64,000 bases of DNA, taken from positions 124,001 to 188,000 of the forward strand of contig NZ_CP076456.1 of the NCBI RefSeq assembly GCF_018866305.1, written 5' to 3'. A program made the translations under genes and the position numbers. This DNA is from Arthrobacter sunyaminii (lineage in GTDB: Bacteria; Actinomycetota; Actinomycetes; Actinomycetales; Micrococcaceae). The notes under the pieces are model-generated. The model did no database searches. It was not told where the DNA came from and saw nothing but the letters and a program-made list of their open reading frames with translations. Within the stretch, counting starts at the first letter, position 1; the number at the start of each line of letters is the position of its first letter. Shown piece after piece: positions 48,879-57,388 of this stretch.

Positions 48879-50140
48879 AGTTGTTCACGTCCCGTGTCCG
48901 AGAGGAGGCGGCCACTGGCAACGAGCGCCCACTCCGCAAGGTTATGTGTCTGCTGTGCGAAGGAATGCTCTTCACTGCCCCAGGGATCCTTGAAGAAGAA
49001 GCCAAAGGCCCCAACATGCCCGGTTTCTCCTGCCGCGTCTGCAAGCGTCATGAGGCGGGCGAGGTCGAGGATCATCGGAGCTGCCAGCATGGAATCGTAG
49101 GCGCTCCACGTTGTTTGGATCGTCAGGCGGGAGCCCAGGAATCCTTCCACGTGGATGTGATCCCACGCGACTTTGGTCTCGCCCAAGTCCGGCACGTTGT
49201 CAATGTGCAGCGGGATGACAGCGCCTCCTGTGAGCTCGTGCAATCCGCGGTTCTTCGACAGCAGCTTTGCGGAAACAGCGCGGCTGTCCGCAAGCGTGGC
49301 TCCGTCCCCGCCGCCCAGCAAATTGGTCCCGGCCCAGGACAGGACCTCCAGCCCGCGTGCGGCAAGCGCCGGAGCCAGTACCGAGCGCAGCCAGGTCTGG
49401 CCCGTTTTGCCGTCCTGGCCTGCGGTGGGAACCCGGAAGGCGCCAGCAAGCTCATACAGAGCAGGAACGTTCAGGGCCGTTGACGGCGTGAAACATATGT
49501 ATGGAGAGCCAGCCAGAACGGCTGCGTAGGCCGCTACCGAGCTGGCGGGCAACACAGACCGTGCCGGATCCTCGAGCGCCGACTTCAGGAGATCGATGTC
49601 GTGGTACTCGGCGAGCTGGTCCAGCGGTGCCTCTGTGGAGGCGACGTCCAAGACGATGACCCGCCGCAGCCCGTTTGTTTCTTTGAACGCAACGATGTCG
49701 CTGGACAGGCGGCTTGCGGCATCGGCCTGCGACTCTGCGGTGCCAGCGGGATCGTATCCAGAACACACCCGGCCGTCCGCTTCAAGGAGCTGGGCTCTGA
49801 CTGATTCAACGAGATGGCCGGGGACCATGCCTGCATCAGCAAGTTTCTCCGCCCGCTTGACCATGGAAACGCCGCTGATGTCATGGCCACCCACCACGAA
49901 GTCTGCGTAGTCCGGGAGGCACGCGCCGTGGAAGGTGTCCTGTTCCGTCACGCATCCCACGGGTTTCACCAGCCGGGAGGCGATGGCTGCCAGGCCGATC
50001 ACTGCTGTTGTTGCCACCGACCCCCGTGCGCCGATGAGCCAGATTCCTGTCCGGCCGTAGTCCCAGTCCTCCGGCGCGGTACCGAGTACCGATTCTTCGT
50101 CCGCCTTGACTGACATGCCCTTGTGGGTGTCCCTGATCAA
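48875..50140 (-). CDS. Inositol-3-phosphate synthase family protein, first gene of the ebo-like operon
   Basis: About 421 residues from TTG 50140, which has AGGAGG four bases upstream; ATG 50161 and ATG 50116 are in-frame alternatives. The Rossmann loop is GIWLIGARGSVATTAVIGL. Cyclase-type motifs follow: YICFTPSTALNVPALYEL, GQDGKTGQTWLRSVLAPAL, WAGTNLLGGGDGATLADSRAVSAKLLSK, the IDNVPDLGETKVAWDHIHVEGFLG block and WSAYDSMLAAPMILDLARL, matching NAD-binding and catalytic blocks of inositol-phosphate synthases. It should cyclise glucose-6-phosphate or a related sugar phosphate. In other ebo clusters an EboD sugar-phosphate cyclase of the 3-dehydroquinate-synthase type holds this place. Confidence 0.88.
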   Translation of the reverse strand: MIRDTHKGMSVKADEESVLGTAPEDWDYGRTGIWLIGARGSVATTAVIGLAAIASRLVKPVGCVTEQDTFHGACLPDYADFVVGGHDISGVSMVKRAEKLADAGMVPGHLVESVRAQLLEADGRVCSGYDPAGTAESQADAASRLSSDIVAFKETNGLRRVIVLDVASTEAPLDQLAEYHDIDLLKSALEDPARSVLPASSVAAYAAVLAGSPYICFTPSTALNVPALYELAGAFRVPTAGQDGKTGQTWLRSVLAPALAARGLEVLSWAGTNLLGGGDGATLADSRAVSAKLLSKNRGLHELTGGAVIPLHIDNVPDLGETKVAWDHIHVEGFLGSRLTIQTTWSAYDSMLAAPMILDLARLMTLADAAGETGHVGAFGFFFKDPWGSEEHSFAQQTHNLAEWALVASGRLLSDTGREQL

Positions 50141-50182
50141 ACTTCCTCCTAGAAGCTTCATGTACCGCCGGCGTGCCCACGC

Positions 50183-50211
50183 CTCATTCAGAATCAGAAT
50201 CCGTGAATGAG
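50183..50211. promoter_or_regulatory. Inverted repeat upstream of the ebo-like operon (possible ROK operator)
   Basis: CTCATTCA (50183-50190) and TGAATGAG (50204-50211) are perfect inverted 8-bp arms with centres 21 bases (two helical turns) apart. They lie in the 311-base divergent region between the inositol-phosphate-synthase-like gene and the second ROK regulator. The direct repeat GGTCACA follows at 50217-50223 and 50248-50254. The rest of the region (50255-50451) is AT-richer and holds no further feature I can name. Confidence 0.45.
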
Positions 50212-50451
50212 ACGCTGGTCACAGGGAACCTAGCATAGGTAATGTCAGGTCACAACGTACTTATGAGGTATTCCGATATATCTGCGCTTGGCGTTGCCAT
50301 CATTTCGTCGAATGCCGGCGGGCAATAGGGGGATTTGTGATGATCAACTGCTCCCCGGCCACTTAGGGCGGATCAATTCAAACTAGTAGACCCATGTCCT
50401 GCGAAGATACCCAAGTAAATAGTTCCGTCGGCTTTATGCTGTAATGAGTCG

Positions 50452-51654
50452 GTGAGTGACATAAGTAGCGTTGGCGGCCTTGCATCGTCCGGAGCGAGCG
50501 AGCTCTTCCAGATCCTTCGCGACGGGAAACCTCGGACCCGGTCCGAGCTGGCCGAACAAATGGGACTGGCCCGCTCAACAGTCACCCTCCGGATCGAAGC
50601 ACTTATGGATCTGGGGCTCGTAGGGTTCGTTGAGGACGCCGTCTCCACCGGGGGCCGCCCGTCCTCCCGCATCGCACTCAAGGCAGGCAGCCGGGTTGTG
50701 CTCGGAGTGGACATCGGGGCATCCCACCTCCAAGTGGCGGTCACGGACCTCACCGGGCACCTGCTTTCCCAATCTGCCCGGGCACTGGAAATCACTCGGG
50801 GTCCAGATGCGGTCCTCGAAGCGGTTGTTGAACTCGGCACGGAATTGCTCAACGGGACCGGACGGTCATTGGAAGACCTCCTGGCCGTTGGTATCGGGCT
50901 GCCTGGTCCCGTGGAGCACCGCACCGGACGGCCCATCAATCCGCCCATCATGCCCGGATGGAACGGCTACGACGTGCCTGGATACCTTCAGGCACGATTC
51001 CATGTTCCTGTCCTGGTCGACAATGACGTCAACATCATGGCCCTGGGCGAACGCAATATGTCCTGGCCACAGGTGGACAATCTGCTGTTCGTTAAAGTTG
51101 CCACCGGGATCGGTTCAGGCATTGTCTCAAGTGGGATGCTTCAGCGGGGGGCGGACGGAGTCGCCGGCGACATCGGGCATATTCGCGTGCACGGCGGGAC
51201 CGGAGTCCCCTGTCACTGCGGCAATACTGACTGTCTGGAAGCCATAGCATCCGGGCCGGCCATTGCCTCAAAGCTGCGCCAGCTGGGCATTGAGGCCAGC
51301 GGCAGTGAGGACATCGTGGCACTGGTGAGCGCCGGAAACACGGAAGCCATCCACGCAGTCAGGCAGGCCGGACGAGACGTTGGGGACATCCTTTCGGCAT
51401 GTATTAGTCTCATCAATCCTTCGGTAATAGTCATAGGGGGATCCATGGCCCTTACTGGCGAACACTTCATTGCCGGCATCCGGGAGACGGTGTACTCGCG
51501 CACCATCCCGCTTGCCACACAGCATCTGCAGATTGTCCATTCCGGCTCCGGCCTCGACGCCGGTGTGCTGGGTGCCAGCATGCTGGCGATTCACCACGCC
51601 ATGTCTCCCCAGCGCATCGACGCCATGGTCTCCGGACTAAGCATCGCCGACTGA
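50452..51654 (+). CDS. ROK family transcriptional regulator, divergent from the ebo-like operon
   Basis: 400 residues, GTG start with a weak ribosome-binding site. Winged helix at about 15-70 (SELFQILRDGKPRTRSELAEQMGLARSTVTLRIEALMDLG). The ROK domain has VLGVDIGASHLQVAVTDL (phosphate loop), VGIGLPGPVEH, PVLVDNDVNIMALGERN, FVKVATGIGSGIVSSG and the zinc motif HIRVHGGTGVPCHCGNTDCLEAIAS. DVDIGA-like residues are intact, so sugar binding is plausible. Its position suggests autoregulation and control of the ebo-like operon. Confidence 0.94.
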   Translation: MSDISSVGGLASSGASELFQILRDGKPRTRSELAEQMGLARSTVTLRIEALMDLGLVGFVEDAVSTGGRPSSRIALKAGSRVVLGVDIGASHLQVAVTDLTGHLLSQSARALEITRGPDAVLEAVVELGTELLNGTGRSLEDLLAVGIGLPGPVEHRTGRPINPPIMPGWNGYDVPGYLQARFHVPVLVDNDVNIMALGERNMSWPQVDNLLFVKVATGIGSGIVSSGMLQRGADGVAGDIGHIRVHGGTGVPCHCGNTDCLEAIASGPAIASKLRQLGIEASGSEDIVALVSAGNTEAIHAVRQAGRDVGDILSACISLINPSVIVIGGSMALTGEHFIAGIRETVYSRTIPLATQHLQIVHSGSGLDAGVLGASMLAIHHAMSPQRIDAMVSGLSIAD

Positions 51655-51683
51655 GCCAACCGCCCTTGGTCGGCGACTTTTGC

Positions 51684-51713
51684 TTGACAGACACCAAAAG
51701 CCCGCCATAGCCT
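51684..51713 (+). promoter_or_regulatory. Candidate promoter in a 363-base gene-free stretch
   Basis: TTGACA at 51684-51689 and TAGCCT at 51708-51713 with an 18-base spacer. The gap 51655-52017 between the ROK gene and the Tat-exported TIM-barrel gene otherwise contains no ORF, RNA or repeat I can support. This promoter would give a leader of about 300 bases. Confidence 0.35.
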
Positions 51714-52017
51714 CATGCGACGAACTCATTTCCAGTCACCGCTCTTGTTCCACACTCGTCACCTTGCATAGGACGCGACGGATAGCAGGCATGCTTTTCC
51801 GACCTCACCCTAAGGTGCACCCCAAGCGCCTGGCAGTGGTTTCAGAAAACAAAACGGACATATCTACCTGGTGCTGGTGCTGAATCAGTTCGGATAGCTC
51901 GCCGGCGACGATGAGCCATCGATATCAGTCCAGTGAATTCCCCAGTGACCCCGCGCGCATTTCCGCCAGTGCCAATGAAGGCGGCGGAAGGCGTCCAACT
52001 GTCAGGAAGGCAACAGC

Positions 52018-52992
52018 ATGTGCTTCGGATTTGACGCAAAAGGTTCGCTGAATCGATCTCTTGAAAAGAAGGGGGTTGACCGGCGCAATTTTATCCGCGG
52101 GGCATTGGCCGCTGGCGCGGGTGTGGGCCTCGCCAGCATCGGTGCGGCTCCTGCGGTGGCCCACCCTGATCACAAGGGCAAGCCCGGCCACCATGGAAAA
52201 CCCGGACACAAGGGCAACCGGCCGGTTCCCCCCGGACAGATCAGCATTCAGATGTATACCCTGCGGTCTATTATGACCGGCGAAAACATCGACGCGAATT
52301 TTACGAAGCTTGCCCGGTACGGATACGACCGGGTCGAACTGGCGGGGCTGTACGGACGCACTGCTAAAGATATGCGGAGAACACTGAACCGCTTGGGGAT
52401 TCGTGCCTCTTCCAGCCATGAGGGGATCAGCGCCACTCCGGCGGACCTGCAGACTAAGATCTCCAACGCCCTGACGCTCTGCCAGACCTACATGAACGTT
52501 CCTTATCTGGCCTCGGATAACGCAGACGACTGGTACAGGTGGGCGGACCAGATGAATGCAGAAGCGGCCGTCGCGCGCGGGGCCGGCATCAAATACGGTT
52601 ACCACAACCATGCTCACGAGTTCACGACGGACCTCGGCGGCGGGCTCACGCCGTGGGACATCTTCACCAGCCGTCTTGACCCGAAGCTCGTCCACCTGGA
52701 AGTTGACTTGTATTGGGTGGTTACCGGCGGCGTCGGGGTTGGTGCCGCCGACCCGGTCCAGTTCGCCATCGACACAATCAAACAGGCTCCACAGAAGGTC
52801 CTGCAGTATCACGTGAAGGATCGGGATGCCGCTGGAGATTTCGCTGACTTGGGCACCGGAACCATCGATTTCTCCCGTATCTTCAAGGCGCACCAGGCGA
52901 AGGAGTACATCGTCGAAAATGATCAGCCGGATGTAACTCCCCTGCAGACCGCAGAGGTGGGCTACCGGTATCTCCGCAACGTGCGCTTCTAA
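52018..52992 (+). CDS. Tat-exported sugar phosphate isomerase/epimerase-like TIM-barrel protein
   Basis: 324 residues. The twin-arginine signal is DRRNFIRGALAAGAGVGLASIG, cleaved near AVAHP. Next comes a His/Gly/Lys/Pro-rich linker with tandem HKGKPGH and HHGKPGHKG units (about 48-65). The xylose-isomerase-like barrel follows: ISIQMYTLRSIM, YGYDRVELAGLYG, IKYGYHNHAHEF, VHLEVDLYWVVTGG, VLQYHVKDRD and EYIVENDQ, with intact Glu/His/Asp metal ligands. It is predicted to act outside the membrane on a sugar derivative. The His-rich linker may bind metal. Confidence 0.92.
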   Translation: MCFGFDAKGSLNRSLEKKGVDRRNFIRGALAAGAGVGLASIGAAPAVAHPDHKGKPGHHGKPGHKGNRPVPPGQISIQMYTLRSIMTGENIDANFTKLARYGYDRVELAGLYGRTAKDMRRTLNRLGIRASSSHEGISATPADLQTKISNALTLCQTYMNVPYLASDNADDWYRWADQMNAEAAVARGAGIKYGYHNHAHEFTTDLGGGLTPWDIFTSRLDPKLVHLEVDLYWVVTGGVGVGAADPVQFAIDTIKQAPQKVLQYHVKDRDAAGDFADLGTGTIDFSRIFKAHQAKEYIVENDQPDVTPLQTAEVGYRYLRNVRF

Positions 52993-53138
52993 AACCGCAC
53001 GCAATCCGGTGGTGGCGGGGCCGTCCCTCACCAGGGCTGGCCCCGCTGCCTGTATCGATTCCGGAGAGCCCCGCCTGACTGACTTTTGCCACGCCGTTCA
53101 CAACGTCCGTGAGAGTTACAACTAAGGGGCCGGTGCGC

Positions 53139-53969
53139 CTAGCTGGCGCGGGCCAGCTGGCGGATCGGAATCCAGCGGTTGGCCAGCCTCCGGTAAGAGG
53201 CGGCGGCTCCTGTCATGTCACCGTCTGCGAGGGATTCGATGCCCAGGCGGACGTCCGAGGGCGAATCGTCGGGGAACACCAGGTCCGCCACCGAGCCGTA
53301 GTCCAGTTCCAGCACTGCGTCCTCGGAGAAGATTTCCAGCCAGTTCGTCAGCTCGTCCAGCTCATCGAGCAGATCCAGTTCGGGTGCGGCGAGCGCCAGG
53401 GACGCAGTGGCGGCGCGTGCCCGCTCCAGGCACTGGGTTACGGGTGCTGCGAGCCGGACGGTCTGCACCTTGCCGTCGTCCTCCACCACCTCGCTGTGGT
53501 CATCCTCGTGGAGCAGCACAAACCAGCCGAACGGAACACCCCATGTGGCGGATCGGGTGTGCAGGCGGGCCAGGGAGTCCGCAAAGGAGTCGGGATCAAT
53601 TCGGGCGGCGTGCGCTTCGCGGGCCACCTCCGGTACCAGGACATCGACCAGGGGTCCGCGGATGCTCTCGCCCAGCGACTCGGCGGCCAGCGAAGCCCGG
53701 ACGGCCAGCTGGTTGGGGCAGTACAGCCGGCGCGTTGAGCCCTGATGGTCCGGATAATGCAGCACCCGCACCAGATCAGTGGAACTGTGAGGAAAAGGAT
53801 CCGACACGGCACGGACCAAACGCCGCACGGCGTCGCTGCGTTCCAGGACCTCGGTCTCGTGGCGTCCCCGTGCCCGCTGCTCGAGGATGGCCAGCTGCTG
53901 GTCATCGTCAAACACGTCCAGCGGCTCATAGACACGCAGATGCGACACGTAGGGGAACGTGTGGTGCAT
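53139..53969 (-). CDS. Conserved protein of unknown function, downstream of xth
   Basis: About 276 residues from ATG 53969 (GGAG six bases upstream); ATG 53993, two bases after the xth stop, is an alternative giving 284. It is acidic and soluble with no membrane segment. It contains RRLYCPNQLAVRASLAAESLGESIRGPLVDVLVPEVAREAHAARIDPDSFADSLARLHTRSATWGVPFGWFVLLHEDDH, which looks like a globular domain, and an acidic C-terminal half. I do not recognise the family. It is probably co-transcribed with xth. Confidence 0.75.
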   Translation of the reverse strand: MHHTFPYVSHLRVYEPLDVFDDDQQLAILEQRARGRHETEVLERSDAVRRLVRAVSDPFPHSSTDLVRVLHYPDHQGSTRRLYCPNQLAVRASLAAESLGESIRGPLVDVLVPEVAREAHAARIDPDSFADSLARLHTRSATWGVPFGWFVLLHEDDHSEVVEDDGKVQTVRLAAPVTQCLERARAATASLALAAPELDLLDELDELTNWLEIFSEDAVLELDYGSVADLVFPDDSPSDVRLGIESLADGDMTGAAASYRRLANRWIPIRQLARAS

Positions 53970-53995
53970 GGGATCTCCGGGCCGCGGACTCATGG

Positions 53996-54799
53996 TCAGT
54001 CCAGCTCCACGATGACGGGGGCGTGGTCCGATGCGCCCTTGCCCTTGCGTTCCTCGCGGTCAATGGATGCGCCGGTGACCCGGGCGGCAAGCGCGGGGGA
54101 GGCTAGAACGAAGTCGATGCGCATGCCTTCCTTCTTGGGGAACCGCAGCTGGGTGTAATCCCAGTACGTGTACACGCCGGGTCCCGGAGTGTAGGGCCGG
54201 ACGACGTCGGTGAATCCGGCGTCCAGGAAAGCCTGAAATGCTGCCCGCTCGGGCTCCGTGACGTGGGTGGCGTTCTGGGCGCGGAACCAGTCGATGTCCC
54301 ACACATCGTCATCCTGCGGGGCGATGTTCCAGTCGCCCATCAGCGCCAGGGGCAGGTCCGGGTTGTCCTTCACCCAGCCTGCGGCCTGGTCCTTCAGGAT
54401 GTCCAGCCACTGCAGCTTGTACGGCATGTGGGGGTCTCCCACGGCCCGGCCGTTGGGAACATACAGGCTCCACACCCGCACGCCGTTGCAGGTTGCTCCG
54501 ATAGCGCGCGCCTCGGTGGCGGTGGTGGCTTCGGTTTTGCCGAAGGCTGGCTGTCCCGGGAAGGTGCGCTCGACGTCGTCGAGCCCCACCCGGGAGGCGA
54601 TGGCCACGCCGTTCCACTGGTTCACACCGAAATGCGCCACTTCGTAATCGTTGTTCTCAAAAATCTCCCAGGGGAAATTCTCGTCCTTGGCCTTGGTTTC
54701 CTGAATCGCCAGGACGTCGACGTCGGAGCGCTGCAGCCACGCTTCAACGCGGTCTGCACGGGCACGGATGGAGTTCACGTTCCAGGTAGCAATCTTCAC
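53996..54799 (-). CDS. xth: Exodeoxyribonuclease III
   Basis: 267 residues, standard for the family. AP-endonuclease motifs in order: IATWNVNSIRAR, DVLAIQETKAKD (catalytic Glu), GVAIASRVG, LMGDWNIAP (Asp/Asn), RIDFVLAS and GASDHAPVIVELD (catalytic His). It removes abasic sites and 3' blocking groups and degrades duplex DNA 3' to 5'. It is followed by the unknown gene at 53969. Confidence 0.96.
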   Translation of the reverse strand: MKIATWNVNSIRARADRVEAWLQRSDVDVLAIQETKAKDENFPWEIFENNDYEVAHFGVNQWNGVAIASRVGLDDVERTFPGQPAFGKTEATTATEARAIGATCNGVRVWSLYVPNGRAVGDPHMPYKLQWLDILKDQAAGWVKDNPDLPLALMGDWNIAPQDDDVWDIDWFRAQNATHVTEPERAAFQAFLDAGFTDVVRPYTPGPGVYTYWDYTQLRFPKKEGMRIDFVLASPALAARVTGASIDREERKGKGASDHAPVIVELD

Positions 54800-54841
54800 C
54801 CTTGCTACGTTACCGAATCCGGCGCCGGTTCAGGGCATGCC

Positions 54842-55666
54842 TCAGGGCTTCCACCACGTGTCCAGAATGCTGACGGGCACGGTGCGCTTGTGCCGGGTCA
54901 TCAGGAAGCGGCGTTCAATCTTCTCCGCAGCCTCCTCCGGAACATCGCGGCCTTCCAGATAGTCATCGATGGTGTCGTAGGAAATACCCAGTTCGGTCTC
55001 ATCGGTCTGGCCGGGGGCGTCATCCAGCAGGTCCGCGGTGGGAGCCTTGCGGATCAGGGCGTCCGGAGCCCCGAGCTCGGCCAGCAGCTGCCGGTTCTGG
55101 CGCTTGTTCAGGCCGAACAGCGGCAGGACATCGGCGCCGCCGTCACCGTACTTGGTGAAGAAACCGGTGACGGATTCGGCACCGTGGTCCGTGCCGATGA
55201 CCAGCAGGTTGTGCTGGCCAGCCACCGCATACTGCGCCGTCATCCGGGCGCGGGCCTTGATGTTGCCCTTGTTGAAGTCACTGATCCGCTCGCCGGTCAT
55301 TTTGACGTACTCGTCTTCATAGCCGTCCACGGCGGGCGCCACGTTGTAGACCCAGGAGAGGGCGGGCTGGATGAATTCCAGGGCGGCCTGGGCGTCAGCT
55401 TCGTCATGCTGGACCTGGTAAGGCAGGCGCAGGGCGATGAACTGTGCCTCGGTGCCCCCGGCGTTGAGTTCGTCCACGGCCAGCTGGGCCAGCCGGCCGG
55501 CGAGGGTGGAGTCGATGCCGCCGCTGATTCCCAGGACAAAACCGCCGGTGTGTGAGGCGGCCATGTAGGCCTTGAGGAAATCCACCCGACGGCGGATCTC
55601 AGCAGCGGGTTCAATGGTGGGCTGCACGCCCATTTCCGTGATGATTTCAGCTTGTAGTTGGCGCAT
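54842..55666 (-). CDS. nadE: NAD synthetase, ammonia-dependent
   Basis: 274 residues from ATG 55666 (the open frame reaches 55816 but its extra part is not conserved-looking). The PP-loop motif is [77 protein letters not shown] is the adenine/metal region. The C-terminal [33 protein letters not shown] completes the family pattern. No glutaminase domain, so ammonia is the nitrogen donor. It catalyses the last step of NAD synthesis. Confidence 0.96.
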   Translation of the reverse strand: MRQLQAEIITEMGVQPTIEPAAEIRRRVDFLKAYMAASHTGGFVLGISGGIDSTLAGRLAQLAVDELNAGGTEAQFIALRLPYQVQHDEADAQAALEFIQPALSWVYNVAPAVDGYEDEYVKMTGERISDFNKGNIKARARMTAQYAVAGQHNLLVIGTDHGAESVTGFFTKYGDGGADVLPLFGLNKRQNRQLLAELGAPDALIRKAPTADLLDDAPGQTDETELGISYDTIDDYLEGRDVPEEAAEKIERRFLMTRHKRTVPVSILDTWWKP

Positions 55667-55733
55667 GTGTTCCAGCCTATATCTCCCGTCACATCTGCGT
55701 CCGGGAAAGGGGTGCTCGGCTAGGATGGAGGCC

Positions 55734-56303
55734 ATGACTGCGCCCGTTTCGCCTGCTGCCCGTGCCCGCCTCCTGGATCTGATCGGTGAGCTGGCGGTGG
55801 TCCGCGGAAAGGTCACGCTGTCCTCAGGCGCCGAGGCTGATTACTACATTGATTTGCGCCGCGTCACCCTGCACCATGAGGCCTCCCAGCTGGTGGGCGA
55901 GGTAATGCTGGACCTGATCGACGCGGCAGGCATTTCCTTTGAGAGCGCCGGCGGACTGACCATGGGTGCTGATCCGGTGGCCACGGCGGTGATGAATGCC
56001 GGAGCCCGCGCCGGCCGTCCCATCGACGCCTTCGTGGTGCGCAAGGCACAGAAGTCCTACGGCATGGGCCGCCAGGTTGAGGGCCCCGACGTTGCCGGAC
56101 GCAACGTGGTGGTCCTGGAGGACACCTCCACCACCGGCGGGTCGGCGCTCACCGCGGTGGAGGGCGTCCGCCGTGCCGGCGGAAACGTGGTTGCCGTTGC
56201 CGTCATCGTGGACCGGGACACAGGATCGAAGGAGCGCATTGAAGCCGAAGCCGGCGTGCCCTACCTGTATGCCTTCGGCAAGGATGAACTGGGCCTGGAG
56301 TAA
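55734..56303 (+). CDS. pyrE: Orotate phosphoribosyltransferase
   Basis: 189 residues from ATG 55734 (GGAGG upstream). [19 protein letters not shown] (substrate binding), [19 protein letters not shown] segment, [18 protein letters not shown] (catalytic Lys loop) and the PRPP-binding [25 protein letters not shown] identify it. It makes OMP from orotate and PRPP in pyrimidine synthesis. It is divergent from nadE, with 67 bases between the two starts. Confidence 0.96.
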   Translation: MTAPVSPAARARLLDLIGELAVVRGKVTLSSGAEADYYIDLRRVTLHHEASQLVGEVMLDLIDAAGISFESAGGLTMGADPVATAVMNAGARAGRPIDAFVVRKAQKSYGMGRQVEGPDVAGRNVVVLEDTSTTGGSALTAVEGVRRAGGNVVAVAVIVDRDTGSKERIEAEAGVPYLYAFGKDELGLE

Positions 56304-56357
56304 GGCCGCGGCCACCACGGCTAGATACGCAGTGCCGGGCACGGGGACCGGACTGCC

Positions 56358-57359
56358 GTGAGCGGGGATCCGGCAGAGTTCCTGCGGTCCGCCGAAGACC
56401 TCAAGCGGTTCTCCCGGCGCCGTTTTTTGGCCGGAAGCGCACTGGGGCTGACCCTGGCCGCGGATCTGTTGATCACCCAGCGGATCCAGCGCTACCGGGA
56501 GGATCTGGAAATCCTCCGGGTCCGGGACGAGACCGCGGAACGGCGGTTTCCCGCGGCCTCCTGGTTCCTGTTTCCCGGGTACAAGACCAGCTGGGAAGAA
56601 ACGGTCTGGATCCTGAACTCCCTGCGCCCCGTGCTGGCCTCCCGCGGGCAGCTGGCCGGCGTCGGCTACTCCAACCGGGGGCTGGACGTCGATGACATTG
56701 TGGCGGCCGTCTACCGCTACATCCGCAACCATCAGCTGCGGCGCATCTACTTTTACGGCCACAGCTTCGGCGGCATGCTCGCCGTCCAGGTGGCGGCCCG
56801 GCTGCTTGAGCGCGGAGTCGCCGTCGAGCTTGTCATCCTGGACTCCAGCCCGGCCGGACCGCAGGACGTCCTGGACCGTGCCATGTTCGAAGGAGTGGTG
56901 GCCCTGTACGACGCCGGCTACCGGATTCCCAGCGTGGTCCGCGGCGGCTACGAACTGGGCGAGCGGGTCCTGCACAAGGACGAGCGGACGTGGCGGACCG
57001 TCGTGGATCAGACTCTGGAGCAGCTCTCGCCGCTGGCGCCGTCCACCACGCTGATCCAGTCCGAGGCGTCCTACATCTTCCACTACGACGCCCGGCGCTA
57101 CGCAGGCGCTCTGGGCGGAACCTCGCTGGCGTTCATCGGCAATCCGGATGACAGGACGGTCAACTACTTCGGCGCCAAGTATGAATGGGCGGCGGTGTTC
57201 CCGCGCAACCTGGTGTCCAATGATCTGGTGACCGAAGGAGCCAGCCCGGCGCATGCCAGCCCGCAGTGGAATCCCGTGGTTTATCAGCGGGTGGTGCGCG
57301 AGGTGCTCCGGCAGTACTCGCCGCCGGAACAGGGAGGCGGCCTGAAATCGGTGTTTTGA
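56358..57359 (+). CDS. Alpha/beta hydrolase with Tat-like signal sequence
   Basis: 333 residues, GTG start. Residues 18-45 (KRFSRRRFLAGSALGLTLAADLLI) are a twin-arginine-type signal/anchor. The catalytic domain holds the nucleophile elbow IYFYGHSFGGMLAVQ (Ser about residue 138), VILDSSPAGPQ and the late AFIGNPDDRTVNYFGA (Asp region). The catalytic His is less certain. It resembles secreted lipase/thioesterase-like hydrolases; substrate unknown. It follows pyrE by 54 bases. Confidence 0.85.
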   Translation: MSGDPAEFLRSAEDLKRFSRRRFLAGSALGLTLAADLLITQRIQRYREDLEILRVRDETAERRFPAASWFLFPGYKTSWEETVWILNSLRPVLASRGQLAGVGYSNRGLDVDDIVAAVYRYIRNHQLRRIYFYGHSFGGMLAVQVAARLLERGVAVELVILDSSPAGPQDVLDRAMFEGVVALYDAGYRIPSVVRGGYELGERVLHKDERTWRTVVDQTLEQLSPLAPSTTLIQSEASYIFHYDARRYAGALGGTSLAFIGNPDDRTVNYFGAKYEWAAVFPRNLVSNDLVTEGASPAHASPQWNPVVYQRVVREVLRQYSPPEQGGGLKSVF

Positions 57360-57388
57360 GGTTGCATGCCGGCCTGCCCGCCGGCGGG

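Noticed and set aside
43049..50140. Scytonemin or NRPS biosynthesis cluster
   Set aside because: No scytonemin core genes, NRPS or PKS modules occur in the window; only the ebo-type genes are shared.
52180..52225. CRISPR-like or satellite repeat
   Set aside because: The short repeats are in-frame codons for the HKGKPGH-like linker of the Tat-exported protein, not spacer-repeat units.
33055..53000. Mobile element carrying the ebo-like island
   Set aside because: No transposase, integrase, tRNA-linked attachment repeat or long terminal repeat is seen; base composition and codon use look like the flanks.
55824..57254. 476-codon minus-strand ORF
   Set aside because: It covers pyrE and the alpha/beta hydrolase antisense; both have clear catalytic motifs.
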